Both the position numbers and the translations under genes were made by a program. Of a stretch of 64,000 bases of DNA, positions 45,182 through 54,615 are shown piece by piece (positions within the stretch are counted from its first letter, which is position 1; each line of letters opens with the position of its first letter). This DNA comes from Phenylobacterium soli (lineage in GTDB: Bacteria; Pseudomonadota; Alphaproteobacteria; Caulobacterales; Caulobacteraceae). The notes beneath the pieces are model-generated. The model was not told where the DNA came from. It did not search any database and was given only the letters and a program-made list of their open reading frames with translations. The stretch spans positions 3,190,001 to 3,254,000 of the forward strand of contig NZ_QFYQ01000001.1 of assembly GCF_003254475.1 (NCBI RefSeq), written 5' to 3'.

Positions 45182-47665
45182 TCAGCGGCCGAGGTCAAGC
45201 CCGCGATTCCGTCCGACGGAGCGTATCAGGTCATCGACAAGGCGTCGCTGAGCCCGGCCCGAATCGCCGATGCCCAAATCCGCACGCCGCGCAGAAAGCG
45301 CGGCGCCAAGTGCCGGGTCGCGATCAACCCGATCGGTGAGCCGGCGGAGGTCGCGTTCGAGCGCACGGCGTTCCAAGACGTCCCTGCCTGCCCCCCGCCC
45401 CATGCGCAAACTGAGGGCCGCCCACTCCTTCACGAACGCGGCCACGCGCAGCTCCAGGTCGTCGGCCCTGCGGATGCCGCGCCGAGTGGCGAAGCCGGCG
45501 CTGTAGTCCAGTGTCGTGTCCTTAGGTCGCTCGCGGCTGAGGGTGCGGGTGAGCTCGACACGATCTCTAAACTGGTCCCGGCCGAAGTGCACCGCGATCG
45601 CCTGGCGGTGCCGCGTCATGGCGACATAGGCCGCGTGCCGGTCGAGCCCGCTGGTGGCCAGCACGTGGACGCGGTCGACCGTCACGCCCTGCGCCTTGTG
45701 GATGGTTGCGGCGTAGCCGTGATCAATGTCGGCGTATTCGGAGATCGAGAAGGTCACCTCGCGTCGGTCCGTGCCGTCCAGGCGGACGACCAAGTCGCCA
45801 CGCTCAATGCGCTCGACGCGGCCGAGCGTGCCGTTCTTCACGCCCAGGGACTTCTCGTTGCGCAGGAACATGATGCGATCGCCCGCCGCGAACATGCGCT
45901 CGCCCCGTTCGGTCGCGACCGCTTGGTCCTCACCAAGGCTGCCGGCGGAGCGTAGGCTCGCTCGGGCGAGGCGGTTCAGCTCGGCGACATCGGCGCGCGT
46001 GTGCGCGAGCATGAGCTGGCTGGCCTGGGGTTGCGAGACGCGCGCCCTCTCCCACCCCGCCGCCAGGCCCGCGCGTGCGTCGGCTGTCGTCGCGTAGTCG
46101 TGCACCGCGCCGGCCGCCTCGTAACGCGCCAGGGCCTCGCTCGTGCGCCCCGTCGCGAGTTCGCGCGTGGCATGACGCTGCCAGCCCTCCGCTTGACGGC
46201 GGACTTCGGTGATCTCGGCGGCGCCATGCCGTTCCGCGAGCGCGCGGAATGCCGCCCCCGCCTCGATCGCCTGCAGCTGCTCGACATCGCCGACCAGGAC
46301 GAGCTTCGCGCCAGCCTGTTCGACCGCAGCAACCACCCGCGCCATCTGTCGCGAGCCGATCATCCCCGCCTCGTCCACGACGAGCACGTCGTTGGCGCGC
46401 AGCAGGTCGCGGCCGTTCGCCCAGCTGTGCTCCAGGCTCGCCAGGGTCCGCGAGGGGATGGAGGAGCCGGCCTCCAGGCTCTCCGCCGCGATGCCGGACA
46501 AGGCCGCGCCACGGACCGTGAGCCCATCCGCCGCCCAAGCCTCGCGCGCGGCTCCGAGCATCGCCGTCTTGCCGGATCCTGCGTAGCCGACGACGAGCGC
46601 CAGGTCCGCGCCGGTCGTGACATGGGCCATCGCCGCGCTCTGCTCGTCGCCGAGCCCAGGCCCGGCCGAACTCCACTCCCTCACCTCATGGCCGCCGCGG
46701 TCCGCCAGCCTCGCCGCTGAAGCCTCCAGCGCCTCCTCCACGCGGAGCATATCCCGCGTGCTGAAGCGCTCGCGTCCCGCGGCGTCCTTACCCAGGCCCA
46801 CCAGTTCCGGCGAGGTCTTCAGCGCCGACACCGCCCGCTGGAACTGCGCGGCGTCATCGGTGTGCCGGTGCGCGAAGCGCATCAGGTCATAGTCCGTGAA
46901 GGTGCTCTGGCAGCGGGTGATGGCGTCGAAGGCCAGGGACGGGTTGGCCGCGATCAGCTCGCCGTTCCGCCGGGCGATCGCGCGGTGCTCGGCGATGCGC
47001 TCGGCCAGCTCACCTCGCGCCGCTCGTCCTGATGCGGCTGCCCCGATCTTGTTCTGGGGCTCGAGGTCGATCCCCTGCGCCTTGAGGCTCCGGTGGTCGA
47101 TGGCGGCGTCGATGTCGAGCGCCGCAAGCCGCGCATTGGCATGCTCGGCCCAGGAGGAGCGCCATTCCATCAGGAGCTCGGGCCGGTTCCACGCGCGGAC
47201 CTTCGCCCCGAAGCCATCGGGGCCGACATCGCGCATGCTCAGCATCACGTGTGCATGCGGCTTAGGGGTGCCATCGGCCGCCACGTCCCAATGGACATTG
47301 AGGTCGGCCACCATTCCGCGGTCCACGAACTCGCGCTTCACGAAGTCCCGTGCCAACTGAATCCCGTCTGCCTGGCTGAGCTCGCGCGGGATGGCGAACT
47401 CCACCTCGCGGACGAGCTGCGCATCCCTGCGCCTTTCCCCGGCCTCGACCTCATTCCACAAGGTCTCGCGATCACGCCAGCGCTCCGGAACGCCGTCCGG
47501 CGCCAGGATCTCCGAATGGACGACGCCAGCTTTGTTCGTGAAGTCGTGCGCCCGGCCCAGACGCTCGTCGTGCAGTCGGGATCCAGATCGGTATGCGGCG
47601 GCCGCCACCGCGCTGGAGCCGTTCGCGCGGCTGATCACCTTCGCCGAGAAGTGATAGATCGCCAT
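45182..47665 (-). CDS. traA: Ti-type MOBQ relaxase/helicase
   Basis: 827 residues from MAIYHFSAKVISRANGSSAVAAAAYRSG, the classic MobA/TraA start; an in-frame GTG at 47698 would overlap the oriT candidate. N-terminal relaxase: catalytic tyrosine near residue 3-4 or 24 and the HUH-type metal motif KPHAHVMLSMRD at about residue 135. A RecD-like helicase follows with VVGYAGSGKTAML (about residue 360) and DVLVVDEAGMIGSRQM. It nicks oriT, stays on the 5' end and unwinds DNA for transfer. It is shorter than plasmid TraA (about 1100) because the C-terminal extension is missing. Divergent from traCDG. Confidence 0.93.
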   Translation of the reverse strand: MAIYHFSAKVISRANGSSAVAAAAYRSGSRLHDERLGRAHDFTNKAGVVHSEILAPDGVPERWRDRETLWNEVEAGERRRDAQLVREVEFAIPRELSQADGIQLARDFVKREFVDRGMVADLNVHWDVAADGTPKPHAHVMLSMRDVGPDGFGAKVRAWNRPELLMEWRSSWAEHANARLAALDIDAAIDHRSLKAQGIDLEPQNKIGAAASGRAARGELAERIAEHRAIARRNGELIAANPSLAFDAITRCQSTFTDYDLMRFAHRHTDDAAQFQRAVSALKTSPELVGLGKDAAGRERFSTRDMLRVEEALEASAARLADRGGHEVREWSSAGPGLGDEQSAAMAHVTTGADLALVVGYAGSGKTAMLGAAREAWAADGLTVRGAALSGIAAESLEAGSSIPSRTLASLEHSWANGRDLLRANDVLVVDEAGMIGSRQMARVVAAVEQAGAKLVLVGDVEQLQAIEAGAAFRALAERHGAAEITEVRRQAEGWQRHATRELATGRTSEALARYEAAGAVHDYATTADARAGLAAGWERARVSQPQASQLMLAHTRADVAELNRLARASLRSAGSLGEDQAVATERGERMFAAGDRIMFLRNEKSLGVKNGTLGRVERIERGDLVVRLDGTDRREVTFSISEYADIDHGYAATIHKAQGVTVDRVHVLATSGLDRHAAYVAMTRHRQAIAVHFGRDQFRDRVELTRTLSRERPKDTTLDYSAGFATRRGIRRADDLELRVAAFVKEWAALSLRMGRGAGRDVLERRALERDLRRLTDRVDRDPALGAALSARRADLGIGDSGRAQRRLVDDLIRSVGRNRGLDLGR

Positions 47666-47687
47666 GCCGGCACACCACTCGCGAGCC

Positions 47688-47716
47688 ACGTCGGTCACGA
47701 CGTATAAGCGCGCACT
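47688..47716 (+). other. Candidate origin of transfer (oriT)
   Basis: A small inverted repeat, ACGTC (47688-47692) and GACGT (47699-47703), is followed at once by ATAAGCGCGCACT. The piece TAAGCGCGCACT matches the RSF1010/MOBQ nick region TAAGTGCGCCCT at 10 of 12 positions, and the GACGTATAA flank resembles Ti-plasmid oriT. It sits between divergent traA and traC, where Ti plasmids keep oriT. Confidence 0.7.
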
Positions 47717-47832
47717 CAGACCTGCGGCCGTTCGTGACTGGCGGGAGACCGATGATCCTCCAACTGGCGCGCGAACACAACGTTTGGTAGCATCTTGGCT
47801 GGGGGCGCGAACCGCAAAGGACGAGCGTTCTC

Positions 47833-48114
47833 ATGCGCAAACCTCGCGACATCGATTCAGAGCTCCGCGCGCTGGCGGAGAAGACGAAGGGGCTGAAGGC
47901 CCGCAAGATCACACAGCTCGGCGAGGTGGTCGCCGCGACCGGCGCGGACGCGCTGGACGTGGAGACGCTGGCCGGCGTGCTCTTGTCCGCCGTCGAGGCG
48001 AAGGACGGCGCGAAGGAGGAGTGGCGGCGCAAGGGCGCCGACTTCTTTCAGCGCGCACGCGGCGGCGGCGCGTCGCGCAGCCGAGCTGCTCAACACGCTC
48101 AAGGCGCTCCGTAG
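47833..48114 (+). CDS. traC: Conjugal transfer accessory protein TraC-like
   Basis: 93 residues starting MRKPRDIDSELRALAEKTKGLKARKITQLGEVVAATGADALDVETLAGVLLSAVE, as in the TraC relaxosome helpers of Ti-like and sphingomonad transfer regions. Such proteins help TraA process oriT. It is the first gene of the plus-strand traC-traD-traG unit, directly right of the oriT candidate. The last 15 residues (ASRSRAAQHAQGAP) are low-complexity and the neighbouring frame, which continues into traD, looks more protein-like, so a frameshift near 48070 is possible. Confidence 0.72.
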   Translation: MRKPRDIDSELRALAEKTKGLKARKITQLGEVVAATGADALDVETLAGVLLSAVEAKDGAKEEWRRKGADFFQRARGGGASRSRAAQHAQGAP

Positions 48115-48178
48115 GAACTCCGCCGCGGTCCACCGCGCGGAAGCCTACCGGGCGCGCACAGACACGCGGAGCTGGGTC

Positions 48179-48433
48179 TTGGAACGCCGCGAACGCACCC
48201 ACCAGCTGATCGAACTTGGCGGCCTGGTGCAGAAAGCCGGCCTCGTCGATCTGACGGACGATGACCGCGCCACGCTCTACGGCGCACTCCTGTCTATCGC
48301 CGACGCGCTGAACGGTCCCCAGCGGCAGGAAAACCTGGCGCTGTGGAGACGGCGCGGTCGGCGGGCTTTCGATGCCGACCAAACCCAGCACGAAGCGGCC
48401 GCGGGGATTGAGACGCGCGCGGAGCCGCCATGA
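48179..48433 (+). CDS. traD: Conjugal transfer protein TraD-like
   Basis: 84 residues from a TTG start (LERRERTHQLIELGGLVQKAGLVDL) with GGAG eight bases upstream. The IELGGLVxKAGLVDLTDDDRATLYGALL stretch is diagnostic for small TraD proteins of Ti-type systems, which belong to the relaxosome. The frame remains open upstream across the end of traC, so a start further left or fusion to traC by frameshift cannot be excluded. Its stop overlaps the traG start (ATGA). Confidence 0.75.
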   Translation: MERRERTHQLIELGGLVQKAGLVDLTDDDRATLYGALLSIADALNGPQRQENLALWRRRGRRAFDADQTQHEAAAGIETRAEPP

Positions 48434-50004
48434 GCCGTTATCTCGTCCTGGCCGGCTATGTGATCGCGGGGCTGTTCGTCGGCAACGTCGCGGGCGGGTT
48501 CGCCGGGATGGTGCTCGACTGGATCGTGCACTTCGGCGAGGCGGGCCGACGGCTCTCGATCTACGGCGGATCTGCGGTCGGCGCTCTCCTCGCCTTCGGC
48601 AGTTGGCGATTGCGCTACGAGCGCCAGACCGGCGACGTGCACGGGTCGGCGCGGTTCGCCGACCACGGGCGCATCAGGCGGACTCTGGCCATCGACGACG
48701 GCCTCATCGTCGGTCGGGAGGACCGTGGGGATGGACGCCTGCTCCGGCATGACGGACCCAGCCATCTGCTCACGATCGCGCCCACGCGCTCGGGCAAGGG
48801 CGTGGGCGCGATCATCCCGAACCTGCTCACGCTCGACAGGTCGGTTCTCTGCGTCGATCCAAAGGGCGAGAACACCCGCGTCACGTACGAGGCGCGCGCT
48901 CGGGCAGGCCCCGTCCATGTGCTCGATCCCTTCGGCGTGTGCGAGGTCCCGTCAGCGGGCTACAATCCGATGGACCTGCTCGATCCAGCGAGCCCGGACG
49001 TCGGCGACGACGCCGCGCTCCTCGCGGAGGCCTTGGTCTACGATCCGCCAGCCCATGTCGGCGAGGCGCACTGGAACGAAGAGGCCAAGGCGTTGATCGC
49101 GGGCCTCATGCTCCACGTGATCTGCACCAAGCCGGCCGCAGAACGCACACTGGCCGCCGTCCGCGATCTGCTCACCGACAGTCCGGACGAGTTCGACGCA
49201 ACGCTGGCGGCGATGCAGAAGAGCGAGGGGGCCGGCGGATTGGTGCGGCGCGCGGCCAACCGGCATCTCGGCAAGAGCGACAGGGAAGCCGCGGGCGTGC
49301 TCTCGTCGGCCCAGCGCCACACGCACTTCCTCGACAGCGCGCGTATCAACGGCTGCATGGCGCGCTCGGACTTCCGCTTCGCCGATCTGAAGGCGGAGAA
49401 GCACACGGTGTTCCTGGTGCTCCCGCCGGAGCGCCTGGACACCTATGCGCGGTGGCTTCGGCTACTGGTGGTCCAGGCGCTTCACGAGCTGGCGCGAGCG
49501 CCATCCAAGCTGAATACGCCCGTGCTCTTCCTACTCGACGAATTCGCGGCGCTCGGCCGCCTGGAGCCCGTCGAGCGCGCGTTCGGCCTGATGGCCGGTT
49601 ATGGCGTGCAGCTCTGGCCGATCCTCCAGGACATGCATCAGCTCTGGAGCGTCTACGGTGAACAGCGCGCCGGCACGTTCTTGTCGAACGCCGGCCTGGT
49701 GCAGATCTTCAACGTCGCGGACATCGAGACAGCGACCTGGCTCTCCAGGTGGATCGGCGCCGCGACGGTCGCCTATGAGACCGCGGGCACGAGTTCGTCC
49801 CGCGCCCCGAACCAGCTCCTCGCCACCCACGGCACATCCACGACGCAGCACTTGGTCCGCCGCGAGCTTCTCACGCCCGACGAGGTCATGCGGCTCGACC
49901 GCTCGCTGGAGATCCTTCTCCGGCCAGGTGAGCCGCCGATCGTGGCGCGCAAGGTGCGCTACTTCGAGGATCCGGAGTTCACGGGGCTTTTCACGCGGCC
50001 GTAG
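48430..50004 (+). CDS. traG: TraG/VirD4-type coupling ATPase
   Basis: 524 residues. Two N-terminal membrane segments (LVLAGYVIAGLFVGNVAGGFAG and YGGSAVGALLAFG) anchor a hexameric ATPase with Walker A IAPTRSGKGVGAIIPNLL (about residue 120), VLCVDPKGEN and Walker B VLFLLDEFAALGRLE. It links the TraA-bound DNA to a type IV secretion channel. No channel genes occur in the window, so it would have to couple to a helper element. Its 3' end overlaps the convergent integrase 1 gene by 14 bp. Confidence 0.95.
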   Translation: MSRYLVLAGYVIAGLFVGNVAGGFAGMVLDWIVHFGEAGRRLSIYGGSAVGALLAFGSWRLRYERQTGDVHGSARFADHGRIRRTLAIDDGLIVGREDRGDGRLLRHDGPSHLLTIAPTRSGKGVGAIIPNLLTLDRSVLCVDPKGENTRVTYEARARAGPVHVLDPFGVCEVPSAGYNPMDLLDPASPDVGDDAALLAEALVYDPPAHVGEAHWNEEAKALIAGLMLHVICTKPAAERTLAAVRDLLTDSPDEFDATLAAMQKSEGAGGLVRRAANRHLGKSDREAAGVLSSAQRHTHFLDSARINGCMARSDFRFADLKAEKHTVFLVLPPERLDTYARWLRLLVVQALHELARAPSKLNTPVLFLLDEFAALGRLEPVERAFGLMAGYGVQLWPILQDMHQLWSVYGEQRAGTFLSNAGLVQIFNVADIETATWLSRWIGAATVAYETAGTSSSRAPNQLLATHGTSTTQHLVRRELLTPDEVMRLDRSLEILLRPGEPPIVARKVRYFEDPEFTGLFTRP

Positions 50005-51277
50005 CGGGAGAGCCGGCCTCTTTCGAACCACGCCGCCGTGCCTTCGGCGCTGGGATCTTCCGGACATTGATGGCGCTGGTGTCGAGCGTGTTCTTGATGT
50101 GTGAGGCGTAGAACTTCTCGATCATCTCCACGCTCGTGCGGCAGTTCTTCGCGATCTGATAGATGTCCGCCCCCTCCATCAGGCGCAGGCAGATGTAGGT
50201 GTGGCGAAGGCTGTAGGCGGTGCGGACGGTGCCCTCCCGGTCGCGCTTGAGGCCGAGTTCCCCAAGCACGGTGTTGAACAGCTCTCGCTGCACCTTGCCG
50301 AAGATCAGGTCGGTGGCGGCCGACGCGCCCCTCTTCTTCAGGCGCTCGAAGGGGACCACAGCGCCGGGCATGCTCTTGCAGTAGCCGACGCCGCGTTTGC
50401 CCCGGACCTCGATTTCCAGGATTCGTTCGCCGGTCCGCTCGTCGGCCACGATGGACACGTCTCGGAACTGCAGGCGTGAGGCCTCGTCCGGGCGCAGGCC
50501 CGTGTTGGCCATGAACAGGACGTAGTCGTGCAGCCGCTCGCACTCGGGGCGCCATCGCTCGTTCCTGGGCGATCGGGCCCGCTCGCGGGTGGCTTCGTAG
50601 AGCTGCCGGTACTCCTCGGGCGAGAACCAGGCCCGGTGCGAGACCTTGCCCGACTGCTTGTAGGGCGCGCTCATGTCGGGAAGCGCCGAGATCCAGCCGT
50701 TCCGGTTCGCCCACTTCAGGATCTGGCGCAGCGTGACGAACTCCTGGTGCAGCGTGCTGCGGGCCGGCTTGCGGAACGCCGCGAGCTCGACGCCCTCCGG
50801 CGGCGTAAGGCGGCTGACGCGGAACTCCTGGATCCGGCCGGCCGTGATCCTCCCGACCGGCGTGTCGCCGAAGAACGGCAGCAGGACCCGCCGAACATGC
50901 CTGGCCTTGGTCTCGACGTAGCTCTGGTTCCGCTCGCCGATGGTCAGCGTCCTGTACTCCGCGAGAAAGCCTTCGGCGGCGTCCTTGAATCTTTGACCGG
51001 CGCGCGCGCGCAGCCGCGGCTGGAACGACCGGGGTTCGCCATTGAGCTGGCCGGGGTCGACGATCTCCCCTCCTCGGCGGCGGACGCGATGCTCGGCGTG
51101 CACGTCGAGATACCAGTCGCGGGCGAATTCGGTCGCGACCGCTAGATTGTCCTGGCGCGTCGATTGCCGGAGGTTCCGGCCGCCGAGGTACGTCGAGCAC
51201 TGCCAGAAACGGCTGTTGGGCCGGCGGTAGACGTGCAGCCGGCCGTCCATGAGCGTGTGGTGGTCAGCGACCACCAT
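49991..51277 (-). CDS. Tyrosine integrase 1
   Basis: 428 residues from MVVADHHTLMDGRLHVYRRPN, with AGGAG seven bases upstream; longer frames are less likely. An arm-binding N-terminus is followed by a core-binding domain (FLAEYRTLTIGERNQSYVE) and the catalytic domain with NTGLRPDEASRL (Arg I), TAYSLRHTYICLRL (HxxR region) and MIEKFYASH (nucleophile Tyr). It is strikingly like integrase 2, with long identical runs in the catalytic half, but lies mid-element with no attachment core beside it. Whether it or integrase 2 moves the element is open. Confidence 0.93.
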   Translation of the reverse strand: MVVADHHTLMDGRLHVYRRPNSRFWQCSTYLGGRNLRQSTRQDNLAVATEFARDWYLDVHAEHRVRRRGGEIVDPGQLNGEPRSFQPRLRARAGQRFKDAAEGFLAEYRTLTIGERNQSYVETKARHVRRVLLPFFGDTPVGRITAGRIQEFRVSRLTPPEGVELAAFRKPARSTLHQEFVTLRQILKWANRNGWISALPDMSAPYKQSGKVSHRAWFSPEEYRQLYEATRERARSPRNERWRPECERLHDYVLFMANTGLRPDEASRLQFRDVSIVADERTGERILEIEVRGKRGVGYCKSMPGAVVPFERLKKRGASAATDLIFGKVQRELFNTVLGELGLKRDREGTVRTAYSLRHTYICLRLMEGADIYQIAKNCRTSVEMIEKFYASHIKNTLDTSAINVRKIPAPKARRRGSKEAGSPATAA

Positions 51278-51400
51278 GGCGCGTCTCCTCTCGGTCGCGC
51301 CCCCTCGAGCCACATAAATAATCGCGCCCTGGCTGCGCAGGGCAAGATGGATTCGGCAAAGTAGCGGAGCGCCGCCGCGTCGCGGCGGCGCTCCAGTCGC

Positions 51401-52315
51401 TCAGGCGGCGTGCTCCTGCTGGACCGGTTGGCGGCCGTGGAGGAAATCGGCGGCGCGCTGAGCGTGGGCTGCGGCGGAGAAGATGAACCGCCGATCGGAC
51501 TTCAGCACCTCAAGCCAGCTCTCGATGTAGGCGGCATGGTCCTCGCGGGGCGTGAGCTCCAGGCCGAGGTCGGCGCAGAGGAATGCCGCCCCAAGCTCCG
51601 CGACGAGCTCCTCGCGGGCATAGCCTTCATCGCCCCAGCGCTTGCGGCCGAAGTCTCGATCGAGGCGCGTCGGATGCTTGGTCCAGTGGGTGCACTCGTG
51701 CGCCAGGGTCGCGTAGTAGGCCTCCGGATCGACGAAGGTCTCGAAGGGAGGGACCTGCACGTAATCGGGACCAGCGGCGTAATAGGCGCTGTTGCCGCCG
51801 TGGCGGATGTCGGCGCCCAGAGCTGCGAAGAAGTCGTCGGCGTGGGCGATGCGCGCCTGTGGATCGAGCTGGGGCTCGGCGACGGCGTAGAAGTGCGGCG
51901 GCAGGCCGTCGATCTGTTCGACGTTGAAGACGGTGTAGGCCTTCAGGAACGGGATCTCGCGCTCGACGTCGTGGCCGTCGTCGCCGGTGTCGGTCCGCTT
52001 GATGCGGTTGGCGTAGACGACCGGCGCGCCGCGCTCGCCTTTGCGGACGTGGGCGCCCAGCGTGAGGGCCTGGCGGAAGGTCATCCAGATCGGGGCGGTG
52101 TAGCCTCGCGTGGAGGCCTCGGCCCAGAGCAGGATGATGTTGATCCCGCTGTAAGCCTCGCCGCTGGACCGGAGCGGGCGGCTGATGCGGCCGGCCAGGT
52201 GCTCGGCGGACCAGGGCTGGGTCCAGGGACGGACTCCGCGTTCCAGCTCGGCGACGATGGCGTCGGTGACGCGGGCGTAGAGATCGGGGCGTGAGGTTTC
52301 GTTGGGGCGCGACAT
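51401..52315 (-). CDS. ardC: ArdC-like antirestriction/ssDNA-binding metalloprotease-domain protein
   Basis: 304 residues. Start chosen at MSRPNETSRPDLYARVTDAIV because GGAGG lies six bases upstream. The N-terminal ArdC ssDNA-binding part has GVRPWTQPWSAEHL and YSGINIILLWAEA; the C-terminal zincin-like domain has LAHECTHWTKHPTRL (HExxH, about residue 206). ArdC proteins coat incoming single-stranded DNA and protect a transferred element from host restriction during establishment. Paired with DUF736 upstream, a common module on alphaproteobacterial mobile elements. Confidence 0.92.
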   Translation of the reverse strand: MSRPNETSRPDLYARVTDAIVAELERGVRPWTQPWSAEHLAGRISRPLRSSGEAYSGINIILLWAEASTRGYTAPIWMTFRQALTLGAHVRKGERGAPVVYANRIKRTDTGDDGHDVEREIPFLKAYTVFNVEQIDGLPPHFYAVAEPQLDPQARIAHADDFFAALGADIRHGGNSAYYAAGPDYVQVPPFETFVDPEAYYATLAHECTHWTKHPTRLDRDFGRKRWGDEGYAREELVAELGAAFLCADLGLELTPREDHAAYIESWLEVLKSDRRFIFSAAAHAQRAADFLHGRQPVQQEHAA

Positions 52316-52383
52316 GGCGGCCTCCACTGATTGGAAGATTGTCGGGGGAGCTGCGCCCCGCGCGGGCGGGGCGCTCGCGGCGG

Positions 52384-52695
52384 CTAGTCGGCGGGGCGGC
52401 TGCGGGACCAGATCAGGCTGTAGCCGTCGTCGGCGTCGACCAGGCTGGCGTAGATCGGGGCGGGGAAGCTCGGATCGTCCAGCTTGACCGAGAGGTAGTC
52501 GCGGTTGTCGCGGGAGGTCTTCTTCCAGGCCGCGCCGAACTCGGTCTGGCCGGCGAAGATGCGGAAGTCGGGCGCCTTGTCGTTGTCCTTGTCGGAAGCC
52601 CGGAACTGGGCGGACTTGACGTTGAGGCTGAGGGTCTTGATCGCGCCGCTGTAGGAGCCGTCGGCCTGCTTGTGGAAGGTGCCGATGGTGGCCAT
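52384..52695 (-). CDS. DUF736 protein
   Basis: 103 residues starting [25 protein letters not shown], with [18 protein letters not shown] and [19 protein letters not shown], all standard for DUF736. The family occurs on plasmids and integrative elements next to ArdC genes; function unknown. GGAGAC precedes the ATG. It is directly upstream of ardC, likely one transcript. Confidence 0.92.
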   Translation of the reverse strand: MATIGTFHKQADGSYSGAIKTLSLNVKSAQFRASDKDNDKAPDFRIFAGQTEFGAAWKKTSRDNRDYLSVKLDDPSFPAPIYASLVDADDGYSLIWSRSRPAD

Positions 52696-53010
52696 GGGGA
52701 AGTCTCCTGTCGTCCTTCGGCCGCGCCCATCGCGGCCTCGATGGCGATCCGGAGCCGAGGGGCGGCCGCGCCCGCAGGCGTCAGCCCCGCAGCGCAGCGG
52801 AGGACGGCGGACGGCGACTTGTTTGGTCCGCGAGGAATGGCGGCGCAGCCGCCAGGGGAAAGAAGTCGCCGGCCGCCGTTGCGGGCGTGGACGGGGCCGT
52901 TCGGCCCTGCCCCCTCGGCCGAGATCAAGCCATCGGAGGCCGCATGGGTGCCGGTCCGAGGCAGGAGCTAGCCCCGCCCACCCGGCATCGTCCTACCGCA
53001 GTGGCGGCGG
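52696..53010. other. 315-bp GC-rich gap without a recognised gene
   Basis: No convincing coding sequence. It must hold the promoter of the DUF736-ardC unit reading left. Composition is more GC-rich than the PLD gene on its right. I see no clear hairpin terminator. Confidence 0.4.
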
Positions 53011-54279
53011 TCAGGCGGCTCTGACGTCGAAGCCCAGAAACCGGAGCGCCTTGGCCATGCGTCCGTTCATCGGAGGACAGTCGTCAGGCCTGACCGTTCC
53101 GTAGAGCTCCAGAGCGCAGAAGAACCCGAAGAGGCCCAGCTTCATCCGCGGGTCGTACAGAACATCGTGCAGGCGAGGCACGAAATCTCCCGGTCCGTGC
53201 AACAGGTAGGCAAGGGTCCGGCGCACCTTTTCGACGTCCTCATCGTTGGCTGCCCAGAACGCTGTTGGCAGAGCGGCTAGACCGCCTTTGACGAACCGCA
53301 ACTGCTCGGTGAATGCATGAAGAGACATCAAGCCCTCGGTGAGGTCTTCCTTCGACGCAGCGTCGATTCCCTCGCGCGTCCCGAAGATTCGTCCGATCGT
53401 CGCTAGCCAGTCGATATACGTTTCGGGCACCTTGCTGTTGCTTGTGACCGCCCACTCGGCCCCAAGCTCTGCAATCAGCTTCTGACGCTCCTGCGGCGGC
53501 CGCAGGGGTGCTGAACGCCAGGCTTCGTCACCGATAACGTAGGTTCGCCGCACCCAATTGAGGAACCGGTTGGTCTCGTTGGCCAGCCCGATGACCGCGA
53601 GATCGGGACGCCGGAAGCCTCTTCCGGCCAGAAGGTCGCTAACCTCAGAGAAAGCGGGCCGGTACTGTTCGTAGACCTGTCGCTGCAGATCATCGAGGAA
53701 CAGGCGTTCGCGGCTCTTCGTCTGACTGGCGAGGGAGACGTTGCGGGGCTCGGCACGACCGACCGCCTCTTCAATGAGCTCGTCGGGGCTGCGGCCCTTC
53801 TGTCGCGTCGCCTCCCAAGCCGACTTGAAGGTCTGGAGGTCGGAGGGCGTGAGCACTTTGGCATCGTTCCAGAGATCGAGGAACAGAGCTCGGACCTCTT
53901 CGATGGCCTCGCGATCCTCGGGCTGGTCCAGGCAGATGATCGCCTCGCGATTGGATCTTAGGCCACCGTCCGTCAGATTCGCAGATCCGAGGATTGCTGC
54001 GTCGTCGAACAGGTAAATCTTGGCGTGAAAGCGGTGGGTCAGATAGCGGATGCTGATATTCGGCGCGCGCAGGACCTGGGCCAGTGCAGAAGGGCTCGTG
54101 GCGCTGTTGAGGCCGACAAGCAGCTGCACTGACTTTCCGGCAGCGACAGCCGCGATGACGGTATCGGCAGCAGTGAAATAGGGTGCCGCCAGGTGCAGCC
54201 GTGAGGCCCTGGCAATGAGGCGCTCGAACGGCTTGATGACGTAGTCGCGGGATGCACCGTTGGAATAGATGCGCTTCAA
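53011..54279 (-). CDS. Phospholipase D-family (HKD) putative nuclease
   Basis: 422 residues; TTG start with GAGGGA seven bases upstream. Residues 1-170 are a single PLD domain: RFHAKIYLFDDAAILGSAN gives the HxKx4D...GSxN motif (histidine near residue 84), followed by LRSNREAIICLD. Single-HKD proteins usually act as dimers and cut DNA or phosphodiesters. The remaining 250 helical residues match nothing I recognise and may be a sensor or nucleic-acid binding part. In this cargo region a defence role is likely (inference). Confidence 0.8.
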   Translation of the reverse strand: MKRIYSNGASRDYVIKPFERLIARASRLHLAAPYFTAADTVIAAVAAGKSVQLLVGLNSATSPSALAQVLRAPNISIRYLTHRFHAKIYLFDDAAILGSANLTDGGLRSNREAIICLDQPEDREAIEEVRALFLDLWNDAKVLTPSDLQTFKSAWEATRQKGRSPDELIEEAVGRAEPRNVSLASQTKSRERLFLDDLQRQVYEQYRPAFSEVSDLLAGRGFRRPDLAVIGLANETNRFLNWVRRTYVIGDEAWRSAPLRPPQERQKLIAELGAEWAVTSNSKVPETYIDWLATIGRIFGTREGIDAASKEDLTEGLMSLHAFTEQLRFVKGGLAALPTAFWAANDEDVEKVRRTLAYLLHGPGDFVPRLHDVLYDPRMKLGLFGFFCALELYGTVRPDDCPPMNGRMAKALRFLGFDVRAA

Positions 54280-54615
54280 TTATCGTCCCTCGCTCCGAGA
54301 CAAGTCTTGCCCGCGATCGGGGCAGCAGCCAAGCAACGTGATCGGTTGCGCCCGCTCTTCAGAGACAAGGGAGAGATCCGCGCAGCCTAGCGCCGCATCC
54401 TGCAAATGAAGCCGCTCATATTTGTTCGGGCGGGTTGCTGGCGCACCCCGCCTGCAACCCTGCCCGTCGGCGAGACCGGGTGTGCAAACGGAGGGGCGGC
54501 TTCGCGGGGAACCGGCTGCAGGGCCCCTGAGGCTCTGCCCCGTGATGCCCGGCGAAGGGGACCGAAGCTGGGCGGAAGCCGCTCCGAAGCGCGCCGAGGG
54601 CGGAGCCCTAAGCCC
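54280..54615. other. 336-bp gap without a recognised gene
   Basis: Between the PLD gene and the small genes downstream of the tRNA. Several open frames exist but their composition (Pro/Arg-rich) is that of shadow frames. I see no gene and no clear regulatory site. Confidence 0.4.
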
